From assembly GCA_026315105.1 (NCBI GenBank), contig CM048746.1, forward strand, positions 143,202,730-143,266,729: a stretch of 64,000 nt of DNA, given 5' to 3'. The translations under genes were made by a program, and so were the position numbers. Each line of letters starts with the position of its first letter. Position 1 is the first letter of the stretch. This document shows positions 21,240 through 33,917 of the stretch, one piece after another. This stretch comes from Locusta migratoria. Lineage: Eukaryota > Arthropoda > Insecta > Orthoptera > Acrididae. The notes under the pieces were generated by a model. It had not been told where the DNA came from and did no database searches. It saw only the letters and a program-made list of their open reading frames with translations.

Positions 21240-23690
21240 GGATGGACGGTAAGGAGCATATGGAAAGAGTGGCAGTGTTTAAGGAATAAGGACGTGCAAG
21301 GCACTGACGGGTGAGGACGAGGAAAGAGGAATGGGTGTATTAAGATCCTTACATTTGAAATGGAAAGGGCTGGATAGCGAAAGCGGGAGTCATATGAGAA
21401 GACGACGGGGAGGAATTCCTGGGAGAGAAGGAGTGGATACGCTGGGAAAGATTCAAATGTCGTTGGACGGGCATACGTCTGCCGGTAAGTAGGGAAGATT
21501 CAAGATTTCCTTGGGAGAGGACGTTGGAGGGTGTGCAGATGAAGTGTTGGTGGGTGTGTACACATAGTCATGTCAGTAAGCTAAGACTGGAAAGGAAAGG
21601 GCATACAACAGAATTACTGGTGTCGCGTTTATAGTTAGTGTAGGATTCTTGGAGGTGTTCGATGTCAAAGAGGAAAGGTTGGAATGTGAAGAGTTGTTAA
21701 AGAGTTCTTGTGGGTAATGCAGAAGGTGGAAAGAAATGCTTGGCGTTCGAGGATCTGGAAGGATATCGACGCAGCATTTGCTTATCCAAGGTTAGCCTAG
21801 GTCAGGGATTTTTATGTTGAAAAGTCAGTGGATAGATGTTGTCCCCACGTTAGGCCAATTAGTAGTTTGTCTGTTGGTGCATGGTTAGTTGGTAAGGATT
21901 CCGCATTAGATGCTTGTCGAAAATTAGCGTACCGTTAGTGTACCGTCACAAATAATGAAATAGAAATTATGGATATGGAAAGACCGATTGGTACATCCCA
22001 TAATTGTTGGTTTTGGTCCGTTTTATCTTGAAAAGCCGTTGGTTACACCAAGAGGTAAACTGATGGAGGTGAATTTGGAAAGGTTTTAGGAGTATGGGAT
22101 ACAAAGCGAGTAAGGCTGTTCACCAGCATACTGAAGGATTTGGATGGAAGGAGGTGGTTTGGACATACCTGCGGTGTAGAAGAGATAAAGGTAGTAGTTG
22201 ACAGTCACATAGGATGTTCATGTGGGTGGGAAGAATGCCATAACTTGGGGTAGTTAACTAGAAGTGTATAGGTCTGTGGTTTGAAAAGTAATCTGGAATG
22301 ACATCTTCGATCATATCATTTCTCTAGGTCCAGGGAGACAAAAAAGTAGTATTTACATGTGTTGAACTGTCGGTGAAGGAGATGAGTGAGGATCAGGAGC
22401 TGGTCGTCATCAGAAAAGGAGGGTCGGAAGCCGCGCACGGTACCAGGAAGCAGGTAATGATGGTGCAGATATTGATGAATGTATCAAGAGACGATGGATT
22501 CAAAGACCGTCAAAACATTGAGGTGAGACAGCTAAGGTGGTCCGAGGAAGATAGAGGTTTGTTTGGTTTGAGGGAAGTTAGGATTCTGGAGGTTTTCCAC
22601 AGTTCGGGAAGTAGCCTGTGGAGACGTTGAGGTTGATGAGAAGGGATGTAGGGATGTCTTTAAAGTGTTGATAGGTAATACGATCTTATCTGGAGGAGGA
22701 GATTTATTGCGATTTGTTCTATGGTTGTTCTGTGGCTGATGTGGCAAATTCTGTTTGTCGTGGGTTGCCTAAGTACTGGAAGCTGGAGGCTAGGATTGGG
22801 ACTGTGCATTTGTGGAGGGCAGGGAACTTTAAAGTGACGATAATTCGGATTGTTAGGATGCAAATTGCTCAGGTTTTCTCATTTTTTAGGGCAGGGAAGG
22901 TTGTCGTGAAGGAGTGGGTAGTTAGGGGTGGGACGGTTGTCATTGGGATAGTGTAAAGCTTTGTAGTACTTGGAAGAGTTAATTGGGAGTATAGTATTTA
23001 TTCCAGTACATGACAGGCGACATTTTCGGCCTTTCTGTGGAAATGAACAAGCTTCTAATATTTATTGCTGCATTGGACATCTACGTGTGAATGTATCACG
23101 GTCACGAGTGTGTAGCGAGGAGCAATATAGGAGACAGGATTCTCTGAGAAATAACATGGCTTGTGGTGAGAGAGCGGGTAGAAAGAATATGTGACTTTCG
23201 TGGGGATATCTACATCTACGTGGATACTCTGCACGTCAAGCTGAAGATATGGGCTGATACAGCGTATGACAATGTTTGCTGTAGGAAGGCTGAGGCATGT
23301 TTGATATGGACGGGTTGTTGGAAGGTAGCCTTCCAATCTGGGTATTATGAATTTCCGGTAGGCATTTCAGTTGGCCCGGGAGTATTCTTAGGCGATATTT
23401 ACACGGATATTTGGATGGGGTGCATGGCGGCGGGTACGATGTTGGGTATGATGAGGTGATGAGGACAGATAGGTGATTGCTTCCAGTTTTGCTGACGACG
23501 TCTGCAGTGATACAACCAAGGAGGTTGGAATGTGCTAGGACGCAGTCTGGGGTTGTGTTACTATCAGCACGCGTGTGCCACGATAGGACTATGTCATCGA
23601 CAGAGCTCTGAAGTGTGCAAGGTATGACACTGGTATTCCAGATGATCAGGAATGTCCCCCAATTTTTCAAAACATTATTCTGATACATAA
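21240..23690 (-). pseudogene. Old LINE remnant with endonuclease trace
   Basis: The only recognisable part is on the minus strand at about 23236-23690 (150-aa frame). It contains SVDDIVLSWHTRADS, NTTPDCVLAHSN and KTGSNHLSVLITS. This pattern fits the C-terminal half of the apurinic endonuclease domain of non-LTR elements (TPDxVL ... GSDHLPVLI), with the catalytic SDH changed to SNH. The sequence down to about 21240 has strongly purine-biased plus-strand composition, and I could not place an RT in it. Extent and clade are uncertain. Confidence 0.4.
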
Positions 23691-24157
23691 TATATTCACT
23701 GTTGTCTTGATATCATTTGTAATATTATGCAATATTTCTTTTTAATGACAGATGAAAATTTTATAAATGTAAGTAGGCAGGTGGCATTGTCATAAATCTT
23801 GCTTTGCATAATGTCGGAGTTATAGTCTGATTGGTACACCAGAAGACTTGAGGAAGAGGTGTCAAAGAGGTTGGACACAGTGACCTCAAGCGAAAGCGCT
23901 GACAAACGAGAGTAATTCGACGGCGCGGTGGCAAAATATTTAGAAGGACTTTCCGCATGTGGTATGCATACTGTCTGTGGTCGACAACATAATTGTAATT
24001 ATTAACGAAATCACTTCAACACACGTATTAAAATAGTGTGTGGCGATGCTTGATTGTGGTCGCAGGTATATGATTCAACTTTACGTTTGTAATGACTTTT
24101 TGTAACGAATTTGACGTCTGTTTCCATTATTAATGTCAATTGTGATGTCAGATATTC

Positions 24158-24357
24158 TGGCCGAGCGGAATGGTCGCGTGGTCTAAGGCGTCATGCTACG
24201 GCTTGAGCTGCCGTTTCCGCCGGACGTACGATTCCTTCCTCGGCCATGTGTGTGTGTGTGTGTGTAGCCCTTAGTGAATGGTTAAGTAATTTAATTAAGT
24301 CTATGGACTGACGACCATAGCAGTTTGGTCCAATAGGCTTACAAAGATTTGAACAAG
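24158..24357 (+). mobile_element. SINE-B-like copy
   Basis: Head GGCCGAGCGGAATGGTCGCG, decayed box B GTACGATTCCTTCCTC, a (GT)n linker, then GGACTGACGACCATAGCAGT and a tail ACAAAGATTTGAACAAG. No clear target duplication. Confidence 0.75.
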
Positions 24358-24365
24358 TGATTCAG

Positions 24366-25135
24366 TTCTTCTGTCATGTTCGTTGGAAATGAAAATTTAC
24401 TGTTTGAAAATAAGTTGGTAGTTAAGTATAAGAGATTGTGACATTATCCTGAATTTATTTTTCTTAATCGGTTATCACTTCACTTTAAACTCTAAGACAG
24501 TTTACAGTTCAAATTATTAAAAATGTGGAATACAACAGTTACTGAATAACCGAATTCTTGGAAGTTTACAAATTAAATTGAGTTCCAGAGCTAATATTAA
24601 CCGTCGCCGACAAAGTACGTATCGTTAATTGTTAACTAAATTGAAAATTCAACCAAAGAGAACATCAAAACGGGTTACTATATGAGGAATGACGAACGAC
24701 TTATTTTATTTAATAACCAGGTTTTCATTAAACAACACAGACAGTAATCAATCCCGATAATTAAAAATGTAACGTTTAATTAGAGATTTCGTTACTAAGG
24801 GAAACTACCTACGTCTCATAATAACGTTTAACTGTAGACTTTCCCACTCTGTTCCGACCACATTCTTAGGAATTAATACTTTTCCAATAATTAGGTACAG
24901 TTTATGTAATCACGCTAGCGTCTGCCTCCCTTTATCCTACAATTATGTGGGCGTTAGTCTTTAACCTCTCCAGGAAACTATTACTAGGTACTAGACACAC
25001 GAGAAGAATTCAAGTGAGTAATCAGTGGTTCTTCATTGAAATGATACCAATCTTTTCGTCTCTGTAAGCGCATCACATCACATTTAATAAGTTGTATATC
25101 ATCTGGTAACATTTGAACAAAGTACTGAACATGTT
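24366..25135. other. No recognisable feature
   Basis: AT-rich, unassigned. Confidence 0.4.
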
Positions 25136-25137
25136 CA

Positions 25138-25318
25138 GATTCCCAGCAATTTCGCCATGCGTTTTAAGGCGCCTTGCCACGAATTGCACGGACTCTTCTT
25201 GGCGGAGGTTAGAGTCCTCCTCGTGCTTGGGGTAAGAGTTGTTCTTTGCATAAGTAAGTTTAAGTAGTTTGTAAGTCTAGGGACCGATGATCTCAGCAGT
25301 TTGGTCCCTGCATTTTGA
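25138..25318 (+). mobile_element. SINE-B-like copy
   Basis: Decayed head CCATGCGTTTTAAGGCGCC, box B GGAGGTTAGAGTCCTCC, body AAGTTTAAGTAGTTTGTAAG and GATGATCTCAGCAGTTTGGT. No clear target duplication. Confidence 0.7.
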
Positions 25319-25980
25319 AATAACTTTCTGATCGTATTATTATCTACATGCAAAAGCATACTCTTTGAAGTACGAGTTCACCTACTGTAAATAACAATTT
25401 CCTCAAGGTTCTCCGAAGCGGACCTTCGCATTTGATGGTGCCTCTTAAAGAACAACCAACAAGTAATTTCCTCAGCGAACTTTGGGCTTTATCGGGTATT
25501 TGTGTTTCAATGATGGAAGTTCCAGTATGGAAGAAGAAACGTTGTAGACTATAGAAGGATCTCTGTAGAACGGCCACACTAAGCCGTAGTTCCCGGAAAA
25601 GGGCATCAACCGTGTCCGTAGTTGTAGGGTAACAGGTTGGATGACTAACTCATCACGTCTTGTGATGCGAATGGCCGTGTTGTGGCTGTGATTTTAACGA
25701 CTGAAACCAATAAGAAACAACACTCGTTAAATTCTTTCTAGGTTGCACGCTGCTCCACAGTATGAATTAAAGACGCATTCTCTTGGGTGAAGTAATTTGG
25801 TGTTGAAACTGGCACGCATTACTGTTACTAAGACTACGGTACTACTTGAAGTACTAGTCTTCAAATCGAAGTCCACAAGAAAGACTTGCGTCTTTCCTTC
25901 AAAATAGTGCGTTTCTATTCTCACATTCATTCTACGACATGACGAAACGAGAGCTACGTCTATTAACAAGTAGCTGAATG
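25319..25980. other. No recognisable gene
   Basis: Two minus-strand frames of 77-80 aa lie here without recognisable domains. Confidence 0.35.
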
Positions 25981-25984
25981 TATA

Positions 25985-26828
25985 GGGTGAATTGAAAAAG
26001 AATACCAGAACTTTGAAAATTGAGAACTCTGCAAAGAAGAAAGGGGGGAGTTAAGCTCTTTCTTCGTTGATTCAAAGAAACTCTGAAGTTTAATTTGTTT
26101 GCTTGTTTGGTCTCTAGAAGCACTCTGTGCCATTTCTGATGTTAATGAAAAGATGACAACTGCTGATCAAAAAGTTTTTCGGTTTAACGAGTGCGGCAGA
26201 AGTGAATCGACGACAGTAGTTCGTCGTGCATTTATAACTAAGTATGGCGTTCAACCCCTTGATAAGTAAAGTACCAAACGTAGGTATAAATAAGTTACAG
26301 AGAAAGAGAGTATTTACAAAAGAAAAGGTTACGGATGGCCGCGCACGAGTGAATAACATCGGGGAAACGTTTAGTCGCAGTCACTAAATGTGACCCGCCG
26401 ATCTTGCAGAGAGTTACATATTCCACAAACGACCATTTGAAGAGTCACAAGGAAATCGTTAGTAATGAAATCTTGCTTGAAATTTTATGAACTTCTTCCT
26501 GGAGCTGATAAACTGAAAAGACTCGCGTTCAGCTAGTTTCTGTTTGACAAGCTAGTGTTTAGAGATTAAGCTACATTTTACACAAACGTCAATTGGTACA
26601 ATGGGGCACTGACAATCAACGGAAAACAATTAAGCGTCAATGAGATTCGCGTAAGATGCACGTTTTACGTTTTCTGTGCAATTTCACCAAATAAAGTTAT
26701 TGGTCCTTGTTTCTTCAAACGTGCATTTGCAAGGCCAATCTACAAAAGTTGCAGAATTGGCTGTTCCCTCAAGTCGAAAAAGAAGCAAGTAAATTCATAT
26801 TTCAGTATGATGGAGCACGCCATATGCA
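25985..26828 (+). pseudogene. Mariner-superfamily transposase remnant
   Basis: Plus-strand frames give the N-terminal helix-turn-helix pattern QKVFRFNECGRSESTTVVRR followed by AFITKYG, as in the VxxxRxFxxxFG-type transposases. Near the right end they give LQNWLFPQVEKEASKFIFQY followed by DGARHMH, containing the second catalytic Asp. The element at 60063-61621 is related (shared QDGARPH). A possible terminal start, TATAGGGTGAATTGAAAAAG, lies at 25980. The copy stops where the Helitron-like sequence begins (about 26829), so the third catalytic motif and right terminus are missing. Confidence 0.7.
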
Positions 26829-26960
26829 CTAACTAGCTTAACGCCCGCTGCTTCGCATGCGCAGGTTGGTTGGTCTGCACCAGTTGTTTCTCCCTATTAA
26901 TATAAATTTCATAGATATAGCTTAAGTACTATCATAATTAAATGTTGTGATACTACTTGT

Positions 26961-27306
26961 AGCTGCGGCAGAATGGCCGTGCGTTTTGAGGCGCCTTAGC
27001 ATAAGTTAGTTTAAGTTAGTTCAGCCGGCCGCGGTGGCCGAGGAGACTGAGGCGCTCCAGTCACGGTCTGCACGGTCACTACGGTCGGAGGTTCGAATCT
27101 CCCCTCGGGTATGGATATTTGTGCCGTCCTAGTTCGTAAGTAGTTCATAAGTAGTTTGTAAGTTTAGGGACTGATGACCCCGTAGTTAAGTCCCATAAGC
27201 TTAAGAAACATTTGAACATTTGAAGTTAGTTCAATTAGGTTTTAAGCCTTAGGGACTGATAACGCACTAGATAAGTCTCTTAAGATTTAAAAACATTTGA
27301 ACATTG
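26961..27306 (+). mobile_element. SINE-B copy split by SINE-A
   Basis: Head GGCAGAATGGCCGTGCGTTTTG; most of the box B region is deleted. The tail after the insertion reads CTTAGGGACTGATAACGCAC and AAAACATTTGAACATT. Confidence 0.75.
27024..27222 (+). mobile_element. SINE-A inserted in SINE-B
   Basis: Full-length, GCCGGCCGCGGTGGCCGAGG to AACATTTGAACATTTG, with the exact 11-bp target duplication AAGTTAGTTCA (27013-27023, 27223-27233). Confidence 0.95.
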
Positions 27307-27930
27307 GATTTTACCATTTTAACCCCCTATGGCAGCCCTTAATAGATGAATTTCGAAAAATATCCCAACATGAGTCTTTTAAATTCCAGTCAAGTATGTT
27401 AATATCATTTTTTGTAATTCTGGGTTCAAATTTGGCTTAGTAGCAACGTATTTTCAAAAAATATTTCATCCCCTATTTCACCTCCTAAATGATTAATTTT
27501 CTGAAAATACCGAAACACGTATCTCTTTCATTCTGACCAAGAAAACATATACCAATTGATGTGGCTGTAACTTCAAAATTAACTGAATAGCAAAATATTT
27601 TCGAAAAACATCCCCTCCCCAATTTAACCCCCTTGATGGTTGAATTTATAAAAAATACCGAAACACATATTTTTAAAATTCTAACGAACAACACAAATAC
27701 AAATTTTTGCAGCTCTAATTTCAAAATTGTCTTGACAACAAAGTGTTTTCGAAAATAATTTTTGATCCCCTGTTTTACCACCTGAGTTTTTGAACTTCAA
27801 AAAATACTGAAACTCGTGTCTTTTTAATCCTGATCAAGAGTCAATATCCTAAGTTTCGTAGTTATAGCTTGAAATTTGAGTTAATAGCAACATAATTTTG
27901 AAAACCCATATTGGTTTGATTTAAAAAAAG

Positions 27931-28474
27931 TGTTGAAATGTCTAGATGTGTTAGTGCCTGTTTCAACGTAAGGAACCCAAAGTAATGGATGGGCCACTAG
28001 GCAACTCCTGACAGATCACTGCATCAGTAACGTCCACGAAGTCCTGATCTGATTTACTTCTAAGTTGGTACGTACCACCCCCACTAGCTAACATAAAGAA
28101 CTAAAATGAAGGAATAACTGCAGCTAACCAAACTGTTACCCCTAAGAATCACAAGGTACCAACATCTTTCTTTGACAAAATACTGTGACTTTACGGAAGT
28201 AATAACTGTAGAGTCGCGTAATTACTATAAGTAATGGTTTTGTGCGGAAAGATAAGGAACTGATAGCGGACTGCGGAAAGCGGTTGGAACAGCTCAGCTG
28301 CCAGACAGGCCAGGTATCGGGTTAAGCCGAGCAGCCGGTCGTGGTTTGACCAAATCAGCTCAAATCGGGAAAAGACTCATGCTTTGTACTCAAAACTAAT
28401 GAGGGCTGTAAGACGAGCGTCTGGAGGACATTTGTGAGTTGCACACACTAGTAATTAAGAATAAAATCAAATAA
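27931..28474. other. No recognisable feature
   Basis: Unassigned sequence between two Helitron-like regions. Confidence 0.35.
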
Positions 28475-29336
28475 TCTATATCTATAAAAGTGAATGTCTG
28501 TTCGGTGTACGCTTATCACGTCTAAATCACAAGACATAAAGAGATAAAAATTTGTACAGTTGCTAATGTCTACCAGGAAAAGGCTTTAGGCACGGTTTTA
28601 TGGCGATCGGATAGATATTTATCTTTATATATTAATGTGACTGTCTACTCGGTGTACGGCTATCACGTCCGAACGACAAGACGCAGAGATTTTTATATCT
28701 GTACAGTTACTAATTTATACCCGAGGAAGGTTTTAGGCACGGTTTTATAGCGATCTGATAGATATTTAGTAATTTTAGGAGTATAATGCTAAATGCGGAA
28801 CAATAATTACTCTTTGAAAATTATATTTAGTCTTTGAAAATGGTTTTATTGGTTGCATTGTTGCTTGAGGGTTGATAATGATAAAAGGGTGAAGTATATT
28901 GGGATGGAAAGTTATCGGTGTACATAAAATTCTACGTGTGTATGTGTAAATATTTCGCTCTGCAGCAAAAACTACAGAACGCAAACGAATGGTCTGTGTG
29001 TAATTGTTGTCCGAAGTCTCCCGTTGTACACCATAGCACGTCAAATTATACAAAAATTCGGACTGAAGGGCAGCGATGACGCTTGAGACTCTATAGCAAG
29101 GAGGTTACATACAGCGAAATATGATGCCACAGACCATATATTTGGTCTATGCGTGCTACAATGTCTTCAGTTCTTTCTCTGTAAGGATAAGCATACGAAT
29201 AAGGAAATATAAGAATAAATAAATAAAGCAGTAAAAAAGAAATTTCTTTTCACTTTAACAAAAAACCGATTTGACGTTTCGCGCATTATCTATCATAATC
29301 AACGAACACGCGAGCGGAGCTGCGGGTTTAAGCTAG
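28475..29336 (+). mobile_element. Helitron-like non-autonomous element
   Basis: Begins TCTATATCTATAAAAGTGAA and ends with a GC-rich hairpin-forming segment (GCGAGCGGAGCTGCGGG), a short spacer and CTAG, followed by T. The base before TC is A. This fits Helitron insertion between A and T. Near the 5' end are two tandem copies of about 145 bp (GTCTGTTCGGTGTACGCTTA and GTCTACTCGGTGTACGGCTA; GGCACGGTTTTATGGCGATC and GGCACGGTTTTATAGCGATC). No Rep/helicase coding region. Family assignment is inference. Confidence 0.55.
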
Positions 29337-29344
29337 TCTATAAT

Positions 29345-30141
29345 ATTATTTACCGTCAACATCGAAGATATCTATCTCCTGATTCTAAAAATAGTTTAAA
29401 TATTAATTTAAATTTACAAATGTTTATGACTACTAAATCCAAATATAAAAAAATCAAGCTTAAAATAACAAAATTTTGAATGTGTGAAGCAATTTCAACA
29501 AACTCTGCTTAAAAAGATAGCTTATTGTCTCTAGCTATCACCTTGAAAGCTTAGAGATTTATTTAATTACTGATTTTGATATAAATCAATGGAAAATATA
29601 AACAGATCATAATATTCTCCACAGTAACACTGAAAATACAAGAAGCACGAATTACCTCCCGTATATTTAATTTAGTGTACAATTTGCCAGTAATTTACGT
29701 GTGGCAAGAGCGGTCAAGCTCATGAAAGCTGTTTGTCAGTTTGATTTATTTCATACTTTATGTAATATTACTTAACATTCCTTTTTTTGTATTTAAATAA
29801 TGTTATATTGTTAAGGAATTGATTCCAGATGGTCAGTTGTTAGTTATAGAAATTTCTTTTGTTAAGATGTATACTATTTTGGGAGGGAAGGCGATCGGCC
29901 AATGAGAAAGCGGCCAAGGAGCAGAACTGGTGGCGAGTGTGTGTTTGGGGTGAGAGGAAGCAACGAAGGAGTGCGCGGAAGGGCTCCATGTCCAGTCTTG
30001 GCAGAAGGAGGACCCTCCTGGATGATAGGAATGATTCGATCGGGCAGAGTAATAAGATTTGGACAGCGAACGGTCGCTTGTCGGGACTCTAAATTTGGCG
30101 AGAACAAGTGTACGCCACTACAGCTGATAGGTGTTTATTTA
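29345..30141. other. Unassigned, with a GC-rich segment at 29880-30110
   Basis: AT-rich to about 29875, then a segment with overlapping frames on both strands (77-131 aa) and no recognised domain. CTCTAAATTTGGCGAGAAC near 30088 vaguely recalls a retroelement primer-binding neighbourhood, but no LTR pair is visible. Confidence 0.3.
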
Positions 30142-30775
30142 CATCTACGTCTACATATATACTCCGGAAGGTACACTGTACCACTACCAGGCACTTCCTT
30201 CCCTATTCCAATCCCAAATAGAACGATAGAAAAAAGAATATATGCCTCTGTTCGAGCCCTAATTTCTCTTGTCTTTGTGATCATTCGCGAAATGTAAGTA
30301 GGCGGAAGGAAGTTCGTTCCACACTCATCTTCAAATTTCCGGCTCTCTAAATTTCCTCAACAAAATTTCTCATAAGGAGCGTCGTCTTTCACCATTTGAG
30401 TTCGCGGATTATTTCCGTGACACTCGTGCATTGGTCGAACCTACCAGTAACAAACGTAGCTGCTCGCCTCTGAACTGCTTCTATGTCTTCCTTTAAACTG
30501 ATCTGTTGCGGGTCCCAAACACTTGAGCAATGCTCAAGACGCGGTCGTACAAGATTTTTATACGCGGTCTCCTTTACAGGTGAAGTACATCTTCCTAAAA
30601 TTCTCCCAATAAATCTAAGTCAGCAGTCCGCCTTACTCACAACTGTCCTTACATGTTCGTCGAAGTTCATATCGCTCTGCAATGTTACGCCTAGATATTT
30701 GAACGACGCGACTGCACAAGCACTTAATAGTGTAGAATTGGTGTTCGAGAAATTTAAATTAATTTGAACTGTTGA
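30142..30775 (-). pseudogene. CR1/Jockey-like LINE 3' fragment
   Basis: Translated on the minus strand it gives the RT thumb region: FKYLGVTLQSDMNFDEHVRT, VSKADC, LRFIGRILGRCTSPVKETAY and LVRPRLEHCSSVWDPQ. These parallel 3600-3850 in the plus-strand LINE. The 3' end has short repeats (ATGTAGACGTAGATGTAAA in element sense). Stops interrupt the frame. It is 5'-truncated near 30775. Confidence 0.8.
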
Positions 30776-30879
30776 CAATTTGATGTTGAAATATCAACAA
30801 TGGAAAATCCACTAAGGAACGTTAATAATGATATGTAGATATGGAATAACTCACCGTAAACATGAACGTTGATCAGCCG

Positions 30880-31129
30880 ACAGACACAAATAAAAGACAC
30901 GCAAATACACACACATTTCTAAATTTTCGGCCATAGTCTTCCTGAGAAAGAGAACTCTCATCCACACTATCACTCAGGCACACTCATCCACATAGGTCAG
31001 CCATCTCTGGCTACTCAAGCGGATGGCAGAGAAAGGAGCAGTTTGAGGGGGGGGGGGGGCGTGGGGGGGTGAGTGAAGAGGGAAGGGTGGGGATACAACA
31101 AGCAGAGGTGATGTCAGGCGGAGAATGAG

Positions 31130-31220
<91 letters not shown>

Positions 31221-31540
31221 AGGAAGCACACAGTAGGGAAAGGGATATGAATCGGAAGGAAATGTGGGATATGAGGAGGGGGACTGCGGGGCGTGGAATG
31301 TAGAATGTTAGATTATCTGAGGTTTAGGCCAGCATGGTTGCGAGGCTGTAGGATGTGCTGTAGGAATAACTCCCTTCTCCGCAGTTCAGAAAAGCCGGTT
31401 GAGGTGGAGAGGATCCAGAAGGCTTGGGTGGTGAAGCTGCTGTTGAAGTCCAAGGTGTTGTGTTCCGCTGCATGCTGCGCCACAGGATAGTCCATATTGC
31501 TCTTGGCCACATTTTGTTGGTGGCCATTCATCATGTTCAA
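30880..31540 (-). pseudogene. PLE fragment (GIY-YIG C-terminal part and 3' repeat)
   Basis: The minus frame 31313-31540 reads DYPVAQHAAEHNTLDFNSS and LRRRELFLQHILQPRN. I align the first part with the SAVAEH motif of the PLE endonuclease seen at 41100 and 49955. Microsatellites (31135-31216) separate it from a terminal region whose minus strand reads AGGAAGACTATGGCCGAAAA, a weak version of the hammerhead-like GAAA core. Confidence 0.5.
31135..31216. repeat. (CA)n then (TA)n microsatellite
   Basis: About 15 CA units followed by about 25 TA units; explains the Ile/Tyr and Val/Cys repeat frame on the minus strand. Confidence 0.95.
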
Positions 31541-33917
31541 ATATACTATTTTTGTGTTTCTAAAAATTATGATTACTTATTTGGAGAAAGTGCTACCACT
31601 TTCTTATCACAGTCAATGCAACTGTTTAACCATTTTGTTTTATTTATCATTAATAATTTATCTGACCACTTCCAATAAGGAAACGATTTGATTGAAGGAA
31701 CATTATTCAACTAAATCTCTGACTTTGCCTAAATCATCTGCAAACATCATTATATAAATACGCTAACACGAAAATTGTGGTACAGATTACTAATTTATTC
31801 GTACAAGAAGGCCAATGAGAGTTACATAATTCGAAAGATTGCTTGTCGTAGATTTCGCGAATATAAATATTATGTGTGCATTTAGCCATTAAAAGTGGTA
31901 AAAGGAAGTAGAAATTTTCCTATCTACAGCTTGGATCAAGTTCTACATTCTCCAACAATCAGCTCACTGATTGGCTATTCGCCTCGACGAAAGACGCTGT
32001 AATGCAGCGCATCTGCAGTATTAAAATAAGTGAATATCGAAACATGGGGTGCTCCCAACTCACTTTCTTGTGCCGTTAAAATGCTTCGTTTTCGCAGTGA
32101 TTAAGAGTAGTTAAAGGAAATGGATGTTTTCATATGAATACCGATATAAAGGATGATGCGTCGGGAGCGGCATGTGGCGGTGCACGGGTGGAACTACGAA
32201 GTCGACATATTGTCATCTCTGGAATTCTGAATATCGTAGTATCGAAATAACATTATTTCTTGGGGTTGAATAAACATACAAACACCGAAATTGTAGTTCC
32301 ATTTCAAATAGTAGGCCAATGAAATATAATTCGAAAATGGCAAGAACTTCCGTTTTTATTTGTTGTTATTGTGTCAGGCATTTTCCTTAACACGTAAAAG
32401 ATACCATTTCATACCTCCTAGTGCCGGTTAAATTTTACTAAATATCCCAAAGGCCTCCTGTGACAATGTTGGCAACAGATGCTCAATAGTGAGAATCCTT
32501 TGAGTCTTCATTTTAGCCAATTGCTTGACATCTCTGATGTTTTCTCATGGAATCTTCGCTTTACGAGGGCAATTATTTTTATTGTGCGGACAAGGGTACA
32601 TACAAGAACCAGTCAACCATAAAGCAGAAACAGGATTATTTGTTTACTTCATGGTCTGTACGATACACTAATCGAGTCATTCTATGTGGTTGTCAAAGTT
32701 AGGAAGTTCAAAAGAAATGGTCAAAATTTTCTATCGTGTTGCTGATGTTGCCAACATAATCACGAGAGGCCGCCGACATGATACGTAAAATGTATCCCCA
32801 GTGATAATTCTAAACACAATAGGTCGATTTTCGACCACAGGCAATACTAGTTAGAATAAAACCCTTTTTATTAATTAAGTAGTTAATTTATGTAAATATT
32901 TATTATTGATTCGCAAAGTACAGCAAAGTACAGCGTAAAGTGGCTTTAACTACAGGACACAGGCAAAATATAATATCTGCAACTAAGGCAGCTTCTGGGA
33001 CATGAAAGCAGACATGTACGGTTCGACCCTAAGATAACATCGAGCCAAACTTTTAAAGCAGTTTTTTAAGCAGTTTGTTACTGCGTGTAGTCATACTTAC
33101 TTTAATATTAGCTGTGGTGAATGCGATGAAGGATATAGCTTAATGTGGCAATACATATTTTTGAAAGTATTGGTATTCTTTTTTAATCATCCTGTCTCTG
33201 TGCTTCGACTTGCGCCATTTGGAACGCACGTTGCAGTGATGTTTATACTTCGTAACCGAAAATTGTGACTATAAGAGCATCCATTTCTTCCATATACAGA
33301 ATACTGAATTCACAACTACTGCACATTATCATTTTTTTTAACTTGAAGCGGCTATTTTCACTTATTTCCTTAATATTCGCTTCTTCGCGCCGATTCAAGA
33401 TAGAATATATTTTCTGAATTTTTTCGGTGAAGTGAGTTAGGAAGACTGACTTCATTACTTCACACTTAACTTCATTACGTTCTCTTTCGCTGCCATCAAG
33501 ATCAAGGAGCACCTGGCTAAGCTAATTTTCCCATTAAGCGGTTGACGTAGGCTTAAATCTCTTCAGCATGTCTTTTTGACAACTCTCCAAGTAAGATATT
33601 ACCTTATAAATCATAGAACGTCTCTCGTAAGTGTTCTTACCCCCGTTTTGCATTCGTTCTGGTTTTGATTTTCACCGGGAATTTCGATTTGCATGAAACC
33701 ACGTATAATCATGCGATTTAATCTTAAAAATATAAAAATTCAATTAAGGTCTATATTTCCCACTTGTGACTACATTTCACAGGACAACCTTATCTAGCAC
33801 TTGGTCTATAAAAGTCTCAATTTGTGGCGATTTTCCGAATTCTCGTCTCGTCGGTTTCTCATCGATCGTTTTATGATGTCCATGCCAAACGGAAACATTT
33901 TATTTCATAATTGGAAT

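Larger units (their letters stand above)
26829..27930 (-). mobile_element. Helitron-like element with internal ~150-bp repeats
   Basis: Starts ACTAGCTTAACGCCCGCTGC (on the minus strand a hairpin-CTAG-T terminus). From about 27308 onward it contains about four diverged units spaced near 150 bp, each with AACCCCCTNTGG or similar, then TTGAATTT, AAAATACCGAAACAC and CTNTAATTTCAAAATT. It is interrupted by a SINE-B containing a SINE-A. The class is inferred from the terminus only. Confidence 0.45.

Noticed and set aside
23200..23240. Possible LINE 3' tail (CTACATCTACGTGGATACTC) on minus
   Set aside because: About 30 nt only, without adjoining LINE sequence; could be a tiny fragment but unsupported.
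29859..30297. Overlapping frames suggesting a gene or LTR
   Set aside because: No domain, no LTR pair, and a putative primer-binding site too weak to support a call.
30974..31231. Ile/Tyr-repeat minus frame with apparent membrane segment
   Set aside because: Encoded by (TA)n and (CA)n microsatellites.
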